Shown here: in pieces, positions 32,342 to 40,993 of the stretch | Position numbering within the stretch: the first letter of the stretch is position 1 | How the letters are laid out: every line of letters starts with the position of its first letter | Source of the DNA: JBFLVT01 sp036804525 | GTDB lineage: Bacteria; Bacillota; Desulfotomaculia; Desulfotomaculales; JASEER01 | Assembly: GCA_036804525.1 (NCBI GenBank) | Contig: DAIRSE010000002.1 | Span: 1 to 64,000 of the forward strand | DNA length: 64,000 bases | Direction of reading: 5' to 3' | The notes under the pieces: generated by a model | The model's input: only the letters and a program-made list of their open reading frames with translations | Databases searched by the model: none | What the model was told of the DNA's origin: nothing | Made by a program: the position numbers and the translations under genes

Positions 32342-33553
32342 CTACAGCAAGATCACCTCTACGGGCTCGCCCTCAGCTACCCCCTCGCGGTCGAGAGGTA
32401 TGCGGGCCAGGCCGTCGGCCCTGGCCATCGTAGCGATGAGGCCGGACTTGCCGAGAACCGGTTCGGCGTAGAGTTCGTTGTTCTCCCAAACCAGGCGCAC
32501 CCGGACGTAATCTTCCTTACCCACCTGAGACCTCAGGGAACGCCTGATCCTGGCCTTGATTACCGACCGTCCCGTACTCGGGTCCAGGAGAGGGGCTACC
32601 AGCAGGCGAAAGACCACCATGGCTGAGACGGGATGACCGGGAAGTCCGAAGACGAGTTTGCCGTTAACCACCGCTCCGATTGTAGGCTTACCCGGCCGGA
32701 CAGCAAGACCGTGGAAAAGAACGCCCGGCTCGCCCAGCGAGTCGATGACGCTGGCGGTAACGTCGCGGGTACCTACGGAACTTCCTCCCGAGATGACCAC
32801 CAGATCAGTTTCGGCAAGCGCGCGGCGCAATACCGCCGCCAAGCTCTCAAACTCGTCCGGCACAACCCCGAAAAGAACCGGTTCACCACCGCACTCAACG
32901 ACTTGGCCCTGAGCCGTGTACGAGTTTACGTCGCGGACCTGTCCCGGTCCCGGCTTTGCCTTGACAGGTACGATCTCGTCGCCGGTCGTGATAATGCCGA
33001 CACGGAGACGTCTGTACACTTCCACTTCATCTATGCCGGCCGCCGCAAGGAGCCCGACGTCCTGGGGACGCAAGCGGTGGCCCGCTTTAAAGAGCTGTTC
33101 GCCCCGGCGCAAATCGTCACCCCGGCGGATGACGTTCTCCCCGGGAGCCACAGGACGGATAACGCCGATCGTCCTATCATCGAGAGACTCGGTATACTCC
33201 ACCATTACCACCGCGTCGGCTCCTGCGGGCAACATGCCTCCGGTAGGAACACGAAAAGCCTCGGCGGGGCCGATTTCTCCGCGGGGAGCCTGTCCCATCA
33301 GGACTTCTCCCGTCACTTCCAGGTAAGCGGGTAGGCCCTCGGATGCTCCAAAGGTATCCCTGGCGCGCACGGCAAATCCGTCCATCGTGCTCCGGTCGAA
33401 ACCCGGCACGTCCTCGGGAGCAAAACAGTCGTGAGCCAGCACCCTGCCCAGTGCCTGACAAAGATCAATTTTCTCTATCTCCAAGAGGTCCTGAAAATAC
33501 CCTCGCAGCTCGGCTAGCGCGGCTTCGACGGTCAACGCGCGAAAAAGGTCCAC
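32342..33553 (-). CDS. moeA: Molybdopterin molybdotransferase MoeA
   Basis: GTG at 33553, nine bases after CTGGAGGG, gives 403 residues, the usual MoeA length. Motifs include PGFDRSTMDGFAVRARD, PTGGMLPAGADAVVMVEYTE, ISGGSSVGTRDVT, the RPGKPTIGAV segment and GLPGHPVSAMVVF. Unlike the gene at 30250 it has no PBP domain. Two MoeA paralogues side by side may serve Mo and W, as suggested for other anaerobes; assignment of metal is not possible here. It is first of the cofactor operon. Confidence 0.92.
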   Translation of the reverse strand: MDLFRALTVEAALAELRGYFQDLLEIEKIDLCQALGRVLAHDCFAPEDVPGFDRSTMDGFAVRARDTFGASEGLPAYLEVTGEVLMGQAPRGEIGPAEAFRVPTGGMLPAGADAVVMVEYTESLDDRTIGVIRPVAPGENVIRRGDDLRRGEQLFKAGHRLRPQDVGLLAAAGIDEVEVYRRLRVGIITTGDEIVPVKAKPGPGQVRDVNSYTAQGQVVECGGEPVLFGVVPDEFESLAAVLRRALAETDLVVISGGSSVGTRDVTASVIDSLGEPGVLFHGLAVRPGKPTIGAVVNGKLVFGLPGHPVSAMVVFRLLVAPLLDPSTGRSVIKARIRRSLRSQVGKEDYVRVRLVWENNELYAEPVLGKSGLIATMARADGLARIPLDREGVAEGEPVEVILL

Positions 33554-33689
33554 TCCGGCAACCCTCCAGAGACTGTAGTAGATTGAGCCCTTCAACTAGC
33601 TAATCCTATCATAACCCATTCAGGCAACCGTTTTCTATAAAATAGCAGACCCTCACCCTGCAAAATGCAGCACTTTCCCTTTTTTTGTG

Positions 33690-33711
33690 ACGGTTTGATC
33701 ACGGTTTGGTC
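33690..33711 (+). promoter_or_regulatory. PhoB/OmpR-type direct repeat in the spy-like promoter
   Basis: ACGGTTTGATC and ACGGTTTGGTC are adjacent 11-bp direct repeats, the geometry bound by OmpR/PhoB-family dimers. They end 5 bp before a TACTAT (33717-33722), a possible -10 box, taking the place of a -35 element. The OmpR-type regulator at 34402 is the obvious candidate ligand. Confidence 0.55.
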
Positions 33712-33767
33712 ACAAATACTATGTATGCTGGCAGTAACAATCAAAAAACGGAAAAGGAGGTGAGAGT

Positions 33768-34217
33768 ATGGTGAAAAGGCTCGTAACAGCCCTTGTGGCC
33801 TGCCTGTTGCTCCTTGCAGCGGGTAGCGCGGCCTGGGCGGCGGACGTCCCCCTGCCGGGTCAAGACAGGTGGATCAACCTGGTAGAGGCACTGGGCCTTA
33901 CCGACCAGCAGGCCGAGAAGATGCGCCAGCTGAATGAGGAACACTTCAAGAGCCAGAATGTAAAACGCAATCAAATTCAAGAACTGATGTTCCAGCTCCG
34001 CCAGCTGAGTTTCGAGCGCAATCCCGACATGAATAAGGTCCGGGCACTACAGGATCAAATCTTCAAGCTGCGTTCGGAAATGCGCGACAACGCCTTTAAG
34101 CACCGCACGGAGATGCGTAGCATCTTGACCCCGGACCAACAAGTCAAATGGGATTCCATGCGGGGACAGCGTATGAGCCGGGGACAGTGGCGCTTCGCAC
34201 CAAGCGTTAAGCCGTAA
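33768..34217 (+). CDS. Spy/CpxP-like periplasmic protein
   Basis: The 149-residue product has a signal peptide cleaved after AWA (about residue 24) and a helical, charged mature part with an early LTDQQAEKMRQLNEEHF and a later LTPDQQVKWDSM. These are the two LTxxQ motifs of the Spy/CpxP/heavy-metal-resistance family. It may be an ATP-independent chaperone or metal sensor outside the membrane. GGAGGTGAG precedes the ATG. A two-component system follows, as in Cpx-like and metal-response loci. Confidence 0.75.
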   Translation: MVKRLVTALVACLLLLAAGSAAWAADVPLPGQDRWINLVEALGLTDQQAEKMRQLNEEHFKSQNVKRNQIQELMFQLRQLSFERNPDMNKVRALQDQIFKLRSEMRDNAFKHRTEMRSILTPDQQVKWDSMRGQRMSRGQWRFAPSVKP

Positions 34218-34312
34218 GCATTAAGCTGTAGGACTATAGATGGAAGGATTCGGCGTCGCCGAATCCTTCCAGGTCTCCTAAGTGCTTAGTGCTTAGCGCT
34301 TAGTGCATGTCA
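34205..34312. repeat. Heptamer-repeat block with GGATTCGG terminator hairpin
   Basis: The spy-like gene is followed by GCGTTAAGCCGTAAGCATTA, a hairpin GGATTCGGC-GTC-GCCGAATCC at 34245-34267, and AAGTGCTTAGTGCTTAGCGC. The hairpin may terminate the gene; the flanking heptamers are the same family as at 32173, 44560 and 63210. Confidence 0.65.
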
Positions 34313-34401
34313 TTTGTTTCAGCACTTGGCTTGTTCTATACTAAAGTCGATGAACTGAACGGGCTCCCGGTTTTCCTTAGCTGATTAGTGAGGTGAACGC
34401 C

Positions 34402-35088
34402 TTGCCGCAGGACAGCATTCTCCTGGTCGACGACGAGAAACCCATTCACGAACTTGTCCGGGTATACCTGGAGAAAGAGGGCTACCACTTGGTCGGAGCC
34501 TTCGACGGCGAGGAAGCCTTGGAAAAAGTAGAGCTCTTAAATCCTGCCCTGGTTGTCCTCGATATCATGCTCCCCAAACTTGACGGCTGGGCGGTACTGC
34601 GCTCCATAAGGGAACGGAAAAACACCGTTCCGGTCATCATGCTTTCGGCCAAAGGAGAGGAGTACGACAGGGTGCTGGGCCTCGAACTGGGCGCCGATGA
34701 TTACGTTTCCAAGCCGTTCAGCCCGCGCGAGCTCGTGGCCAGGATTAAGGCCGTCTTGCGTCGCACGAGGGGTAGAGAAGAATCGCATATTATCTCGTTC
34801 CCGGGCCTTGAAATCGACGACGCCACCCACCGCGTCACCGTGTACGGCGCGGAAGTGAGCCTTTCCCCGAAAGAGTTTGAACTATTGCGGTTCCTTGCCG
34901 GTAGGCCGGGCCGGCTCTGTACACGCGAACAGCTTCTCGCTCATGTCTGGGGATACGACTATTTCGGCGACCCGCGGACCGTGGATACCCATATCAAGCG
35001 TATCAGAGAAAAACTCAGAAACCCGAAGGGTACAAACTACATAAGAACGGTCTGGGGACTGGGCTATAAATTCGAGGTGACAGAATAA
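34402..35088 (+). CDS. OmpR/PhoB-family response regulator
   Basis: The TTG at 34402 has GAGGTG at proper spacing; a GTG at 34393 lies within that site. The 228-residue protein has a receiver (LLVDDEKP, phospho-acceptor Asp in LVVLDIMLPKLDG, Lys in YVSKPFSP) and a winged-helix DNA-binding domain (LSPKEFELLRFLAGRPGRLC, then TVDTHIKRIREKL). Its stop overlaps the kinase ATG (TAATG). It is the likely regulator of the upstream spy-like gene through the direct repeat at 33690-33711. Confidence 0.93.
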   Translation: MPQDSILLVDDEKPIHELVRVYLEKEGYHLVGAFDGEEALEKVELLNPALVVLDIMLPKLDGWAVLRSIRERKNTVPVIMLSAKGEEYDRVLGLELGADDYVSKPFSPRELVARIKAVLRRTRGREESHIISFPGLEIDDATHRVTVYGAEVSLSPKEFELLRFLAGRPGRLCTREQLLAHVWGYDYFGDPRTVDTHIKRIREKLRNPKGTNYIRTVWGLGYKFEVTE

Positions 35089-36860
35089 TGGGGCGCACTT
35101 TGCTGCAAAGGCTGCTCCTGACATACCTGGCCGTTATCCTGGCAACCCTGCTGGCCGTTCACCTGACCACGGCCTACCTGTTCAATAATTATTATCTCTC
35201 TATTAAGGAAAGAGACCTAATAAGAAAGGGTGAGGAAATTGCCCGGCTGGCTGAACCTTTCTTGAGCAGCCGCTCCGAGGTCCTTCTCCCCTTCGCCAGC
35301 CTGTCATCGATGGTCGATGCGCAGGTCATCATCCTTGACCGCCAGGGATTGATCCTGCAGCTCAGCCCGGGAGCCGGCGGCGGACGGATGCGCGGTGCTT
35401 TCATTCAACGGTCGGAAGGGCTTTTCCCTGAGCTCGAAAGGGTCTTAAACGGTGAAGTGGCGACCAGTTGCGGCTTCAATTCCCGCCTCAACCAGACGGT
35501 GCTTTCGGTAGCCGTCCCCGTCATGCACAAGTCGGAAATGGTGGGCGCGGTCGTTCTTTATACACCCATTGCCGACCTTGCCCCCGTGACCTCCGCGGTG
35601 CGCCGGGTATCGTTCCAGGCCGCGCTCATCGCCGTATTCCTGGCCGTCATCCTGGGCCTCTTCCTGTCGCGGTCAGTGTCCCGCCCGCTGAAGGAGATGA
35701 GCGGCGTTTCCCTGGCTATGGCTGCCGGCGATTTCAGCCAGCGGGTATCAGTAAAAGGTCCCGAAGAAATTGTCCAGTTAGCGGCCAACATTAACGACCT
35801 GGCGGCCAATCTCGACCGGAACATTAACGCCCTCGCAGAAGAAAAAGAAAAAATAGCCCAGATACTCACCAACATGACCGAGGCCGTCATTGCCGTGGAT
35901 GCCGGGGGCACCATAATGATGGTTAACGCCCGCGCCGAAGAACAGGCCCGGCTCCAAAATTCCGAAGGCGCCACCGTCATCGACGCCTTTCCGGGACTCG
36001 ACGATGTCTTCCGGGATGTCCTCGAAACGAAAACAAGCCTGCGCCGCGAGGTTGCCGGCAACGACGGGAAAACGGTGTACGTCGCCAGCGCCTCTCCCAT
36101 CCTCGCCCAAGGCGGCACCCTTGCCGGGGCGGTCGCGGTCCTCCAGGACATCACCGAATTCCGGCGTCTGGAGCAAATGCGCCGCGACTTTGTTGCCAAC
36201 GTCTCGCACGAACTGCGGACGCCGTTGACAAGTATCCAGGGAGCACTTGAAGCAGTGCGCGAGGGCGTCGTGGCGGGGGCCCAACAGGACCGGTACCTTG
36301 AAATGGCCCATACCGAGACCCTGCGCTTGAAGCGGCTGATCCAGGATCTCCTGGACCTATCCATCCTTGAGTCCGGAAAACTGCGCTGGGAGCTCCACGC
36401 CATCGACCTGTCCAACCTGATCTCGCGGGTGGTCTTCAAGATGGACAACAGTACCAGGCGCAAGAACATTTCCTTCGTGGTAGACGTGCCGGTGAATACC
36501 CCGTCAGCCCTGGGGAACGAGGACCGCATCGAACAGGTTGTAACCAACCTGGCGAGCAACGCCGTACGTCACTCGCCGGAACACGGGAAGATAAAGATAG
36601 AAGTCCGGGATGAAGGGTACCGGGTCGTGGTCAGCGTAAGCGACCAGGGGCCGGGCATTCCGGAGGAAGACTTGCCTTACATATGGGACCGGTTCCACCG
36701 TGTAGAAAAGTCGCGCACCCGCGATGAAGGAGGCACGGGGCTGGGGTTGGCCATCGTCAAGCAAATCGTCGAGGCCCACGGCGGAGAGGTCTGGGTTGAG
36801 AGCATTCCTGGAAAAGGCTCGGTGTTCAGTTTCTCTTTGCCGATCGCTGAATATGCTTAA
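35088..36860 (+). CDS. PhoR/WalK-type sensor histidine kinase
   Basis: The 590-residue product has an N-terminal helix (about 9-30), an extracytoplasmic domain (about 31-165), a second helix (about 175-195), HAMP, a PAS domain (about 265-360), HisKA with FVANVSHELRTPLTSI, and HATPase_c with N-box (NLASNAVRHS), G1 (DQGPGIP), F-box (IWDRFHRVEKSR) and G2 (GGTGLGLAIV). All parts are intact. It pairs with the overlapping regulator gene and may sense envelope or metal stress, judging from the spy-like neighbour. Confidence 0.93.
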   Translation: MGRTLLQRLLLTYLAVILATLLAVHLTTAYLFNNYYLSIKERDLIRKGEEIARLAEPFLSSRSEVLLPFASLSSMVDAQVIILDRQGLILQLSPGAGGGRMRGAFIQRSEGLFPELERVLNGEVATSCGFNSRLNQTVLSVAVPVMHKSEMVGAVVLYTPIADLAPVTSAVRRVSFQAALIAVFLAVILGLFLSRSVSRPLKEMSGVSLAMAAGDFSQRVSVKGPEEIVQLAANINDLAANLDRNINALAEEKEKIAQILTNMTEAVIAVDAGGTIMMVNARAEEQARLQNSEGATVIDAFPGLDDVFRDVLETKTSLRREVAGNDGKTVYVASASPILAQGGTLAGAVAVLQDITEFRRLEQMRRDFVANVSHELRTPLTSIQGALEAVREGVVAGAQQDRYLEMAHTETLRLKRLIQDLLDLSILESGKLRWELHAIDLSNLISRVVFKMDNSTRRKNISFVVDVPVNTPSALGNEDRIEQVVTNLASNAVRHSPEHGKIKIEVRDEGYRVVVSVSDQGPGIPEEDLPYIWDRFHRVEKSRTRDEGGTGLGLAIVKQIVEAHGGEVWVESIPGKGSVFSFSLPIAEYA

Positions 36861-36863
36861 TGC

Positions 36864-37409
36864 CTACTTGCGGACGGAGATCCTACCGGGAGCGGAAGGA
36901 AAGATGCCGCCGTGAAACGTACGGGCATCCGTAACGTTGTAAAAGATATCAACGCCTGTGTCGTTAAGGATTTTCAGAGCCCGCTGAAGGTCCTTGCGCT
37001 TAAGAAAGACAAACAGTACCGGGCGCGGTCCCCGGCTGCCCTCGCCGGTTACGGAGGTCACTCCGAACCCCGCGTTGCGCAAGGCGTCGACCAGTTCACA
37101 AGCACAGCGCATGGGAGGGAAGATCTGCATCGAGAGAAACCCCATGGCCATTCTTTCCTCGATCAGGCTGCCCAGGAAGTTTCCGGTAGCAAATCCCCCT
37201 GCGTAGGCAATGATCTTGCCGGGGTCGGTCAGCCCGTTCTGCAGCACAAAGTTGAGCATCACGATGAAAATACTGACCTCAATAAAGCCGACCACCGTGG
37301 CCAGGATCCGCCGTCCCCTGGTAAGCAGGAGAACGCGAATCACGTCCAGGGACACATCGGTGACGCGGGCCAGGAAAATGAACAGGTAACCCAGTAACAG
37401 CTCCATACC
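36864..37409 (-). CDS. UPF0316/DUF2179 membrane protein
   Basis: ATG at 37409 gives 181 residues. Three N-terminal membrane helices (about 1-80) precede a soluble DUF2179 domain (about 90-165) containing RCACELVDALRNAGFGVTSVTGEGSRGP-type sequence and VLFVFLKRKD. Family members in Firmicutes are annotated as YebE-like with unknown function; the soluble domain also occurs in YitT proteins. It converges with the kinase gene, with only 3 bp between stops. Confidence 0.82.
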   Translation of the reverse strand, partial: GMELLLGYLFIFLARVTDVSLDVIRVLLLTRGRRILATVVGFIEVSIFIVMLNFVLQNGLTDPGKIIAYAGGFATGNFLGSLIEERMAMGFLSMQIFPPMRCACELVDALRNAGFGVTSVTGEGSRGPRPVLFVFLKRKDLQRALKILNDTGVDIFYNVTDARTFHGGIFPSAPGRISVRK

Positions 37410-37630
37410 CCTAGATTCACCCTCTCCCTGTCCCAGTATCTCTCTTCGGGCTAACGGAGTCAAGTGAGGGCACAAAACAGGCCGTATCCCAGCGGGATGT
37501 CGAGCAAAGGATATCTCGTCCAGTCAGCAGCGTCAAAATGCCACCATTCCGCAGTCGCAAAAAAATACGGCTGCACTAGAGATTCTGTTTTACCGAGCCT
37601 TCTTAAGGGAAAGAATATGGTTAGCGTTAA

Positions 37631-37752
37631 GGGGCTGTGGAAAAGCTTCGCCTGGCTTTGTCACGTTCGCCGCCCAGTGCTCACGTACCACCCAGTATGC
37701 TCCGCGCTGGCCGGCTTCGCCTTCCGCACCTTGCTCGTTTTTGAACAGCCCC
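37631..37752. repeat. Imperfect palindromic repeat with GGGGCTGT/ACAGCCCC-type ends
   Basis: The 122-bp element begins GGGGCTGTGGAAAAGCTTCG and ends TTTTTGAACAGCCCC, with internally complementary GC-rich arms. The plus-strand end is followed by TATTTTTTT, so it can act as a terminator. The layout resembles palindromic elements seen in intergenic DNA of this bacterial group. No coding potential. Confidence 0.6.
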
Positions 37753-37789
37753 TATTTTTTTCGGCAGGCCCGTTAGGGGAGGTATCCGA

Positions 37790-38695
37790 TTGCCGGTTAT
37801 CCGCACCGAAAAGCTTACCAAGCGTTATGGCCCGGTCACGGCCATCACCGACATCAACCTCGAGGTCAGCGAGGCCTTGATATACGGCTTCCTGGGAGCC
37901 AACGGCTCCGGGAAAACCACTACGATCCGCTCCCTTCTGGGACTTATTAAGCCGACCAGCGGCCAGGCCTACCTTTTTGAACACCCTGTCGGCCAAAACG
38001 GCAAAGAGCTCCGGCGGCGCATCGGTTACCTGCCCGGGGAACTGCGTTTTTATGAAGACATGACCGGGGAAGAAACCTTGCGTTTCCTGGGGCGCTTTTA
38101 CGGCCGCAGCTTTGCCCACAGGCAGAAACAAATCGCCGAAAGGCTGGAACTTTCCAGGACCGCGCTACGGCTTCCTGTCCGTAAATACTCCCGGGGGATG
38201 AAACAGAAACTGGGCATCATCCAGGCCATGCAGCACGACCCCGAACTGCTGATCCTTGACGAGCCCACGGAAGGGTTGGACCCCCTCATGCAGAGGGCCT
38301 TTTATGATCTGATTCGCGAAACCAAAAACGAGGGGAAAACGATCTTTATGTCGTCCCACAACCTGTCGGAGGTTGAAAAGGTCTGTGAAAGGGTGGGCAT
38401 CGTCCGGCAGGGGCGCCTTGTAGCTGACGAAAGCATAGAAACGCTGCGAGAGAAGCGCCTGCATATCGTTGAGGCCACACTCGACCAGCCTCCCCCGGCA
38501 GAGCTTTTCCGCCTGCCCAACGTGGAAGTCAAGCAGTTGGACCAGCGCCGGGTGGAACTCAGGGTCCGCGGGGTCCTCGATCCCCTGTTAAGGCGTCTTG
38601 CCGGCCTGACCATCAGGGACCTGGTGGTTCAACGAGCTTCCCTCGAGGACGTGTTTATGGAGTTCTACCGCAAAGGAGATAACAAGGTCAAGTGA
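37790..38695 (+). CDS. ABC transporter ATP-binding protein
   Basis: TTG at 37790 follows GGGGAGGT. The 301-residue protein has Walker A GANGSGKTT (about residue 36), Q-loop region, signature KYSRGMKQKL (about 130), Walker B LLILDEPTEGLD (about 150) and the switch His in SSHNLSEVE. A C-terminal extension of about 85 residues is typical of ABC-2 exporters. It overlaps the permease gene by 4 nt (GTGA). Confidence 0.93.
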   Translation: MPVIRTEKLTKRYGPVTAITDINLEVSEALIYGFLGANGSGKTTTIRSLLGLIKPTSGQAYLFEHPVGQNGKELRRRIGYLPGELRFYEDMTGEETLRFLGRFYGRSFAHRQKQIAERLELSRTALRLPVRKYSRGMKQKLGIIQAMQHDPELLILDEPTEGLDPLMQRAFYDLIRETKNEGKTIFMSSHNLSEVEKVCERVGIVRQGRLVADESIETLREKRLHIVEATLDQPPPAELFRLPNVEVKQLDQRRVELRVRGVLDPLLRRLAGLTIRDLVVQRASLEDVFMEFYRKGDNKVK

Positions 38696-39489
38696 GTACA
38701 ACCCTTATGGCGGTCATCGCGTGGCGAAGGAAAACGACCCTGGCGATCTATACCTTAGCCATGGTTGGCTTTATGTACCTGATCGTAGCGGTATATCCTT
38801 CCCTCCGCCAGGTGGGCGTCGATTTCATGCAGGCGCTCCCCGAGAGTATCCGGAGCCTCATGGGTGGAAGAGAGCTGGCCCTTACCAGCGTTCCCGGGTT
38901 CCTGGCCGTCGGCTACAACCACCCTCTGGTCCTGGTGCTGTTCAGCGCCTTTGTCATCTCTTCAGCTACACAGGCTGCAGCCGGGGAGATCGACCGGCGG
39001 ACGGTCGACCTCATCCTTACCCGGCCTGTAACTCGCTTCCGGGTACTTGGTTCGCATGTGCTTTTCACCCTTCTGGGTTTAGCCGTCCTTTCGACCGCTG
39101 TCTGGAGCGGCACGGCCATCGGCGTGCGGATGGGGTTCCTGACACCGGCCCCCGACTTGCAAAGCCTGATGCTGATCTCCGTGAACCTCTTCGCCCTTTT
39201 TTTTGCTGTAGCAGGCTATTCCTTCCTGTTTTCGTCCCTGACCAGCGAAACGGGTCGCAGCAACGCTTTGGCAGGAGGTCTGACCGCTGTCTTTTTCTTC
39301 ATGAAGTTCATCGGAGACCTCTGGGATAAGGCGTCCTTCCTTAAAACGTTTTCCATCTTTCAGTATTACGATCCCGCCGGTGTCCTCCTGAAGGCGGACC
39401 ATTTTATACGCGACCTGGGCGTCCTGTTTCTGATCGGTGCCGTCACTCTGGTCAGCGCCTTTGTTATCTTCCAGAAACGTGATGTGTAA
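38692..39489 (+). CDS. ABC-2 type transporter permease
   Basis: GTG at 38692 overlaps the stop of the ATPase gene. The 265-residue protein has six predicted membrane helices and an ABC-2 layout: a large loop after the first helix, a SATQAAAGEIDRRTVDLILTRP segment typical of the coupling region (VDLILTRPVTR), then five helices. With the ATPase it forms an exporter whose substrate is unknown. Confidence 0.87.
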   Translation: MSTTLMAVIAWRRKTTLAIYTLAMVGFMYLIVAVYPSLRQVGVDFMQALPESIRSLMGGRELALTSVPGFLAVGYNHPLVLVLFSAFVISSATQAAAGEIDRRTVDLILTRPVTRFRVLGSHVLFTLLGLAVLSTAVWSGTAIGVRMGFLTPAPDLQSLMLISVNLFALFFAVAGYSFLFSSLTSETGRSNALAGGLTAVFFFMKFIGDLWDKASFLKTFSIFQYYDPAGVLLKADHFIRDLGVLFLIGAVTLVSAFVIFQKRDV

Positions 39490-39611
39490 CAAGAGCGCTG
39501 AGTGCTTTATTGAGGGCTGACCGCCGAGCGCGCAGGTATAGCCAGCATTTTGGATATACATAGGCATCCCGACGGAATACTAAAGCCAAGATTCAGCAGG
39601 AGGTGTCAGGC

Positions 39612-40292
39612 ATGGCTGATCACGAGAACCGTCACCTTGTAGACCGTAACGGGAGAAGGTTCGGTCGACCCGACCCTTGGTTTTGGGCCGTGCTGGTAGG
39701 AGCAGCGGCGCTGGCTTTTGTCGTCGGGCTTTTCAGCGCACCCGCCTTCAACATGGACGCTGCCAGGAGACCCGGCCCGACAGCGGCCGTATCCGCTACA
39801 GATGTCCGCGATTATATCGCAGACTCCAATAACCGGGATACAATGGTTTCTATTCTGAGTTCACCGAACCTGCGAGGACCAATGGTCAGAATAATGGCGG
39901 CGCCCGAGATGCAGCGGACGCTGGCCGTCTGGATGCGCTCCCCTGAGATGCGCAACGCGATGACCGGAGCCTTTGCCCGTCCAGACGGAACGGAAGCCTT
40001 GATCAAAATGATGGACGACCCTCAAATGCAGGATACCATGGCCGAAGTCTTCGGCGATCCAAGGGCCCGCCGCGGCGTACTGAACACTATGGCGGACACC
40101 AGGGTCCGCGATACTTTGCGGGCTATGTCCCAAGACCCCAGGATCGCGCCCTATTTGGTACCGGCGCAGCCTGCACCTAAAACTTCTTCCAGCCCGCCGC
40201 CGCAGACGCAACCCGCGCCCCAAGCCACGCCTACCCCATCAAGCGGCGTCAACAGCAGCGGAAATGAGATAACCGTACCGCCGGCACCATAA
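39612..40292 (+). CDS. Membrane-anchored protein with helical repeats and proline-rich tail
   Basis: ATG at 39612 follows GGAGG, giving 226 residues. A basic N-terminus precedes one helix (about 25-45). A region of short helical repeats follows (about 62-180) with recurring SP/DP-x-M-(R/Q) steps: SSPNLRG, APEMQRT, SPEMRNA, DPQMQDT, DPRARRG, DPRIAPY. A Pro/Ser/Gln-rich tail (about 185-225) closes it. The repeat resembles the GerD type of short helical repeat, but the lipobox of GerD is missing. No function is assigned. Confidence 0.7.
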   Translation: MADHENRHLVDRNGRRFGRPDPWFWAVLVGAAALAFVVGLFSAPAFNMDAARRPGPTAAVSATDVRDYIADSNNRDTMVSILSSPNLRGPMVRIMAAPEMQRTLAVWMRSPEMRNAMTGAFARPDGTEALIKMMDDPQMQDTMAEVFGDPRARRGVLNTMADTRVRDTLRAMSQDPRIAPYLVPAQPAPKTSSSPPPQTQPAPQATPTPSSGVNSSGNEITVPPAP

Positions 40293-40344
40293 CTCGGGAT
40301 CAGGTGACAGCACCTCAAAACCTCGCAATACGGAGGAGATAACT

Positions 40345-40446
40345 GTGTCGCCCTTGCAGATTCTTGCCGCCATCGCCATCATTGCCGGCTTCGTTCTTGC
40401 TTACTTCTATATTGTTCGCCTTGCCCGGCCCACTCTTAAAGATTAG
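40345..40446 (+). CDS. 33-residue single-helix membrane microprotein
   Basis: GTG at 40345 is preceded by CGGAGGAG. The product is MSPLQ, then about 22 hydrophobic residues (ILAAIAIIAGFVLAYFYIV), then a basic RLARPTLKD tail. It is too short for ordinary gene finding. A similar small protein is encoded at 44785-44895. The ribosome site and clean helix-plus-basic-tail design make it a credible gene of unknown role. Confidence 0.55.
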   Translation: MSPLQILAAIAIIAGFVLAYFYIVRLARPTLKD

Positions 40447-40943
40447 CGTCGGGGTACTGGGTACTGAGCACTAAGAATAGCACTGGGCGAGAATCTCAAC
40501 ACTCAACGTCCACTGCTCAGTGCTAGGATAGTGCTGCAAAAGGCCAATACACTGGTTTTGGCATAGGCATCTCTAGGATACGGCTATGCTTCGGAAGTTA
40601 CCCTGAGACCGCTCAAAAAGAGGTCCGAGGCAAGAGGTCAGAGGTCGGTTACGGGAAGCGATCGCTTCGCGATTGCAAGTCTATAATCCTTAGCAATCGC
40701 TCTGCGGATTTCATCAGGTCAGATTTCTGACTTCCGGCATCCGACATCCTTTTTGCCAGGCGCAGTTTTTCAGCGGTCTCCTAGATTTAGTCACACTTTG
40801 GGACGAAAGACATATCATGGCTACAAAACTGAATACGGCGTAGCACAACGCACCTCTCCCGTAAGCCGGCCCCCAAGGGCCGGCTCTTACTGTCCCGCCC
40901 ACTGACCGCATACGCGCATAAAACCCATTGAGTTGGAAACCAT
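40447..40943. other. Intergenic region with dispersed repeats
   Basis: Contains heptamer-like text (ACTGAGCACTAAGAATAGCAC), the 109-bp repeat at 40531-40639, a palindrome around GCGATCGCTTCGCGATTGC, and a hairpin GCCGGCCC/GGGCCGGC near 40865. No supported gene. Confidence 0.5.
40531..40639. repeat. Dispersed repeat, inverted copy of 1-109
   Basis: The reverse complement of this 109-bp stretch matches 1-109 almost base for base, so the two copies are inverted about 40.4 kb apart. Both are intergenic. Confidence 0.85.
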
Positions 40944-40979
40944 AAAAACCCTGCCCCATATCTCAGGGGCAGGGTGTGT
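40944..40979 (-). terminator. Terminator of the aro-phe operon
   Basis: On the minus strand ACCCTGCCCC-TGAGATAT-GGGGCAGGGT is followed by TTTTATGG. It begins 15 bp past the stop of the prephenate dehydratase gene. Confidence 0.8.
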
Positions 40980-40993
40980 TGAACAGCCTTCCG

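Noticed and set aside
35558..36559. 333-codon open frame antisense to the PhoR-type kinase
   Set aside because: Low-complexity Ser/Arg-rich product opposite a complete kinase gene; shadow frame.
37464..37880. 138-codon frame crossing the palindromic repeat into the ABC ATPase gene
   Set aside because: It is formed mainly by repeat DNA and the out-of-frame start of the ATPase gene.
40714..40959. 81-codon frame on the minus strand
   Set aside because: Overlaps the pheA terminator and repeats, lacks a ribosome site.
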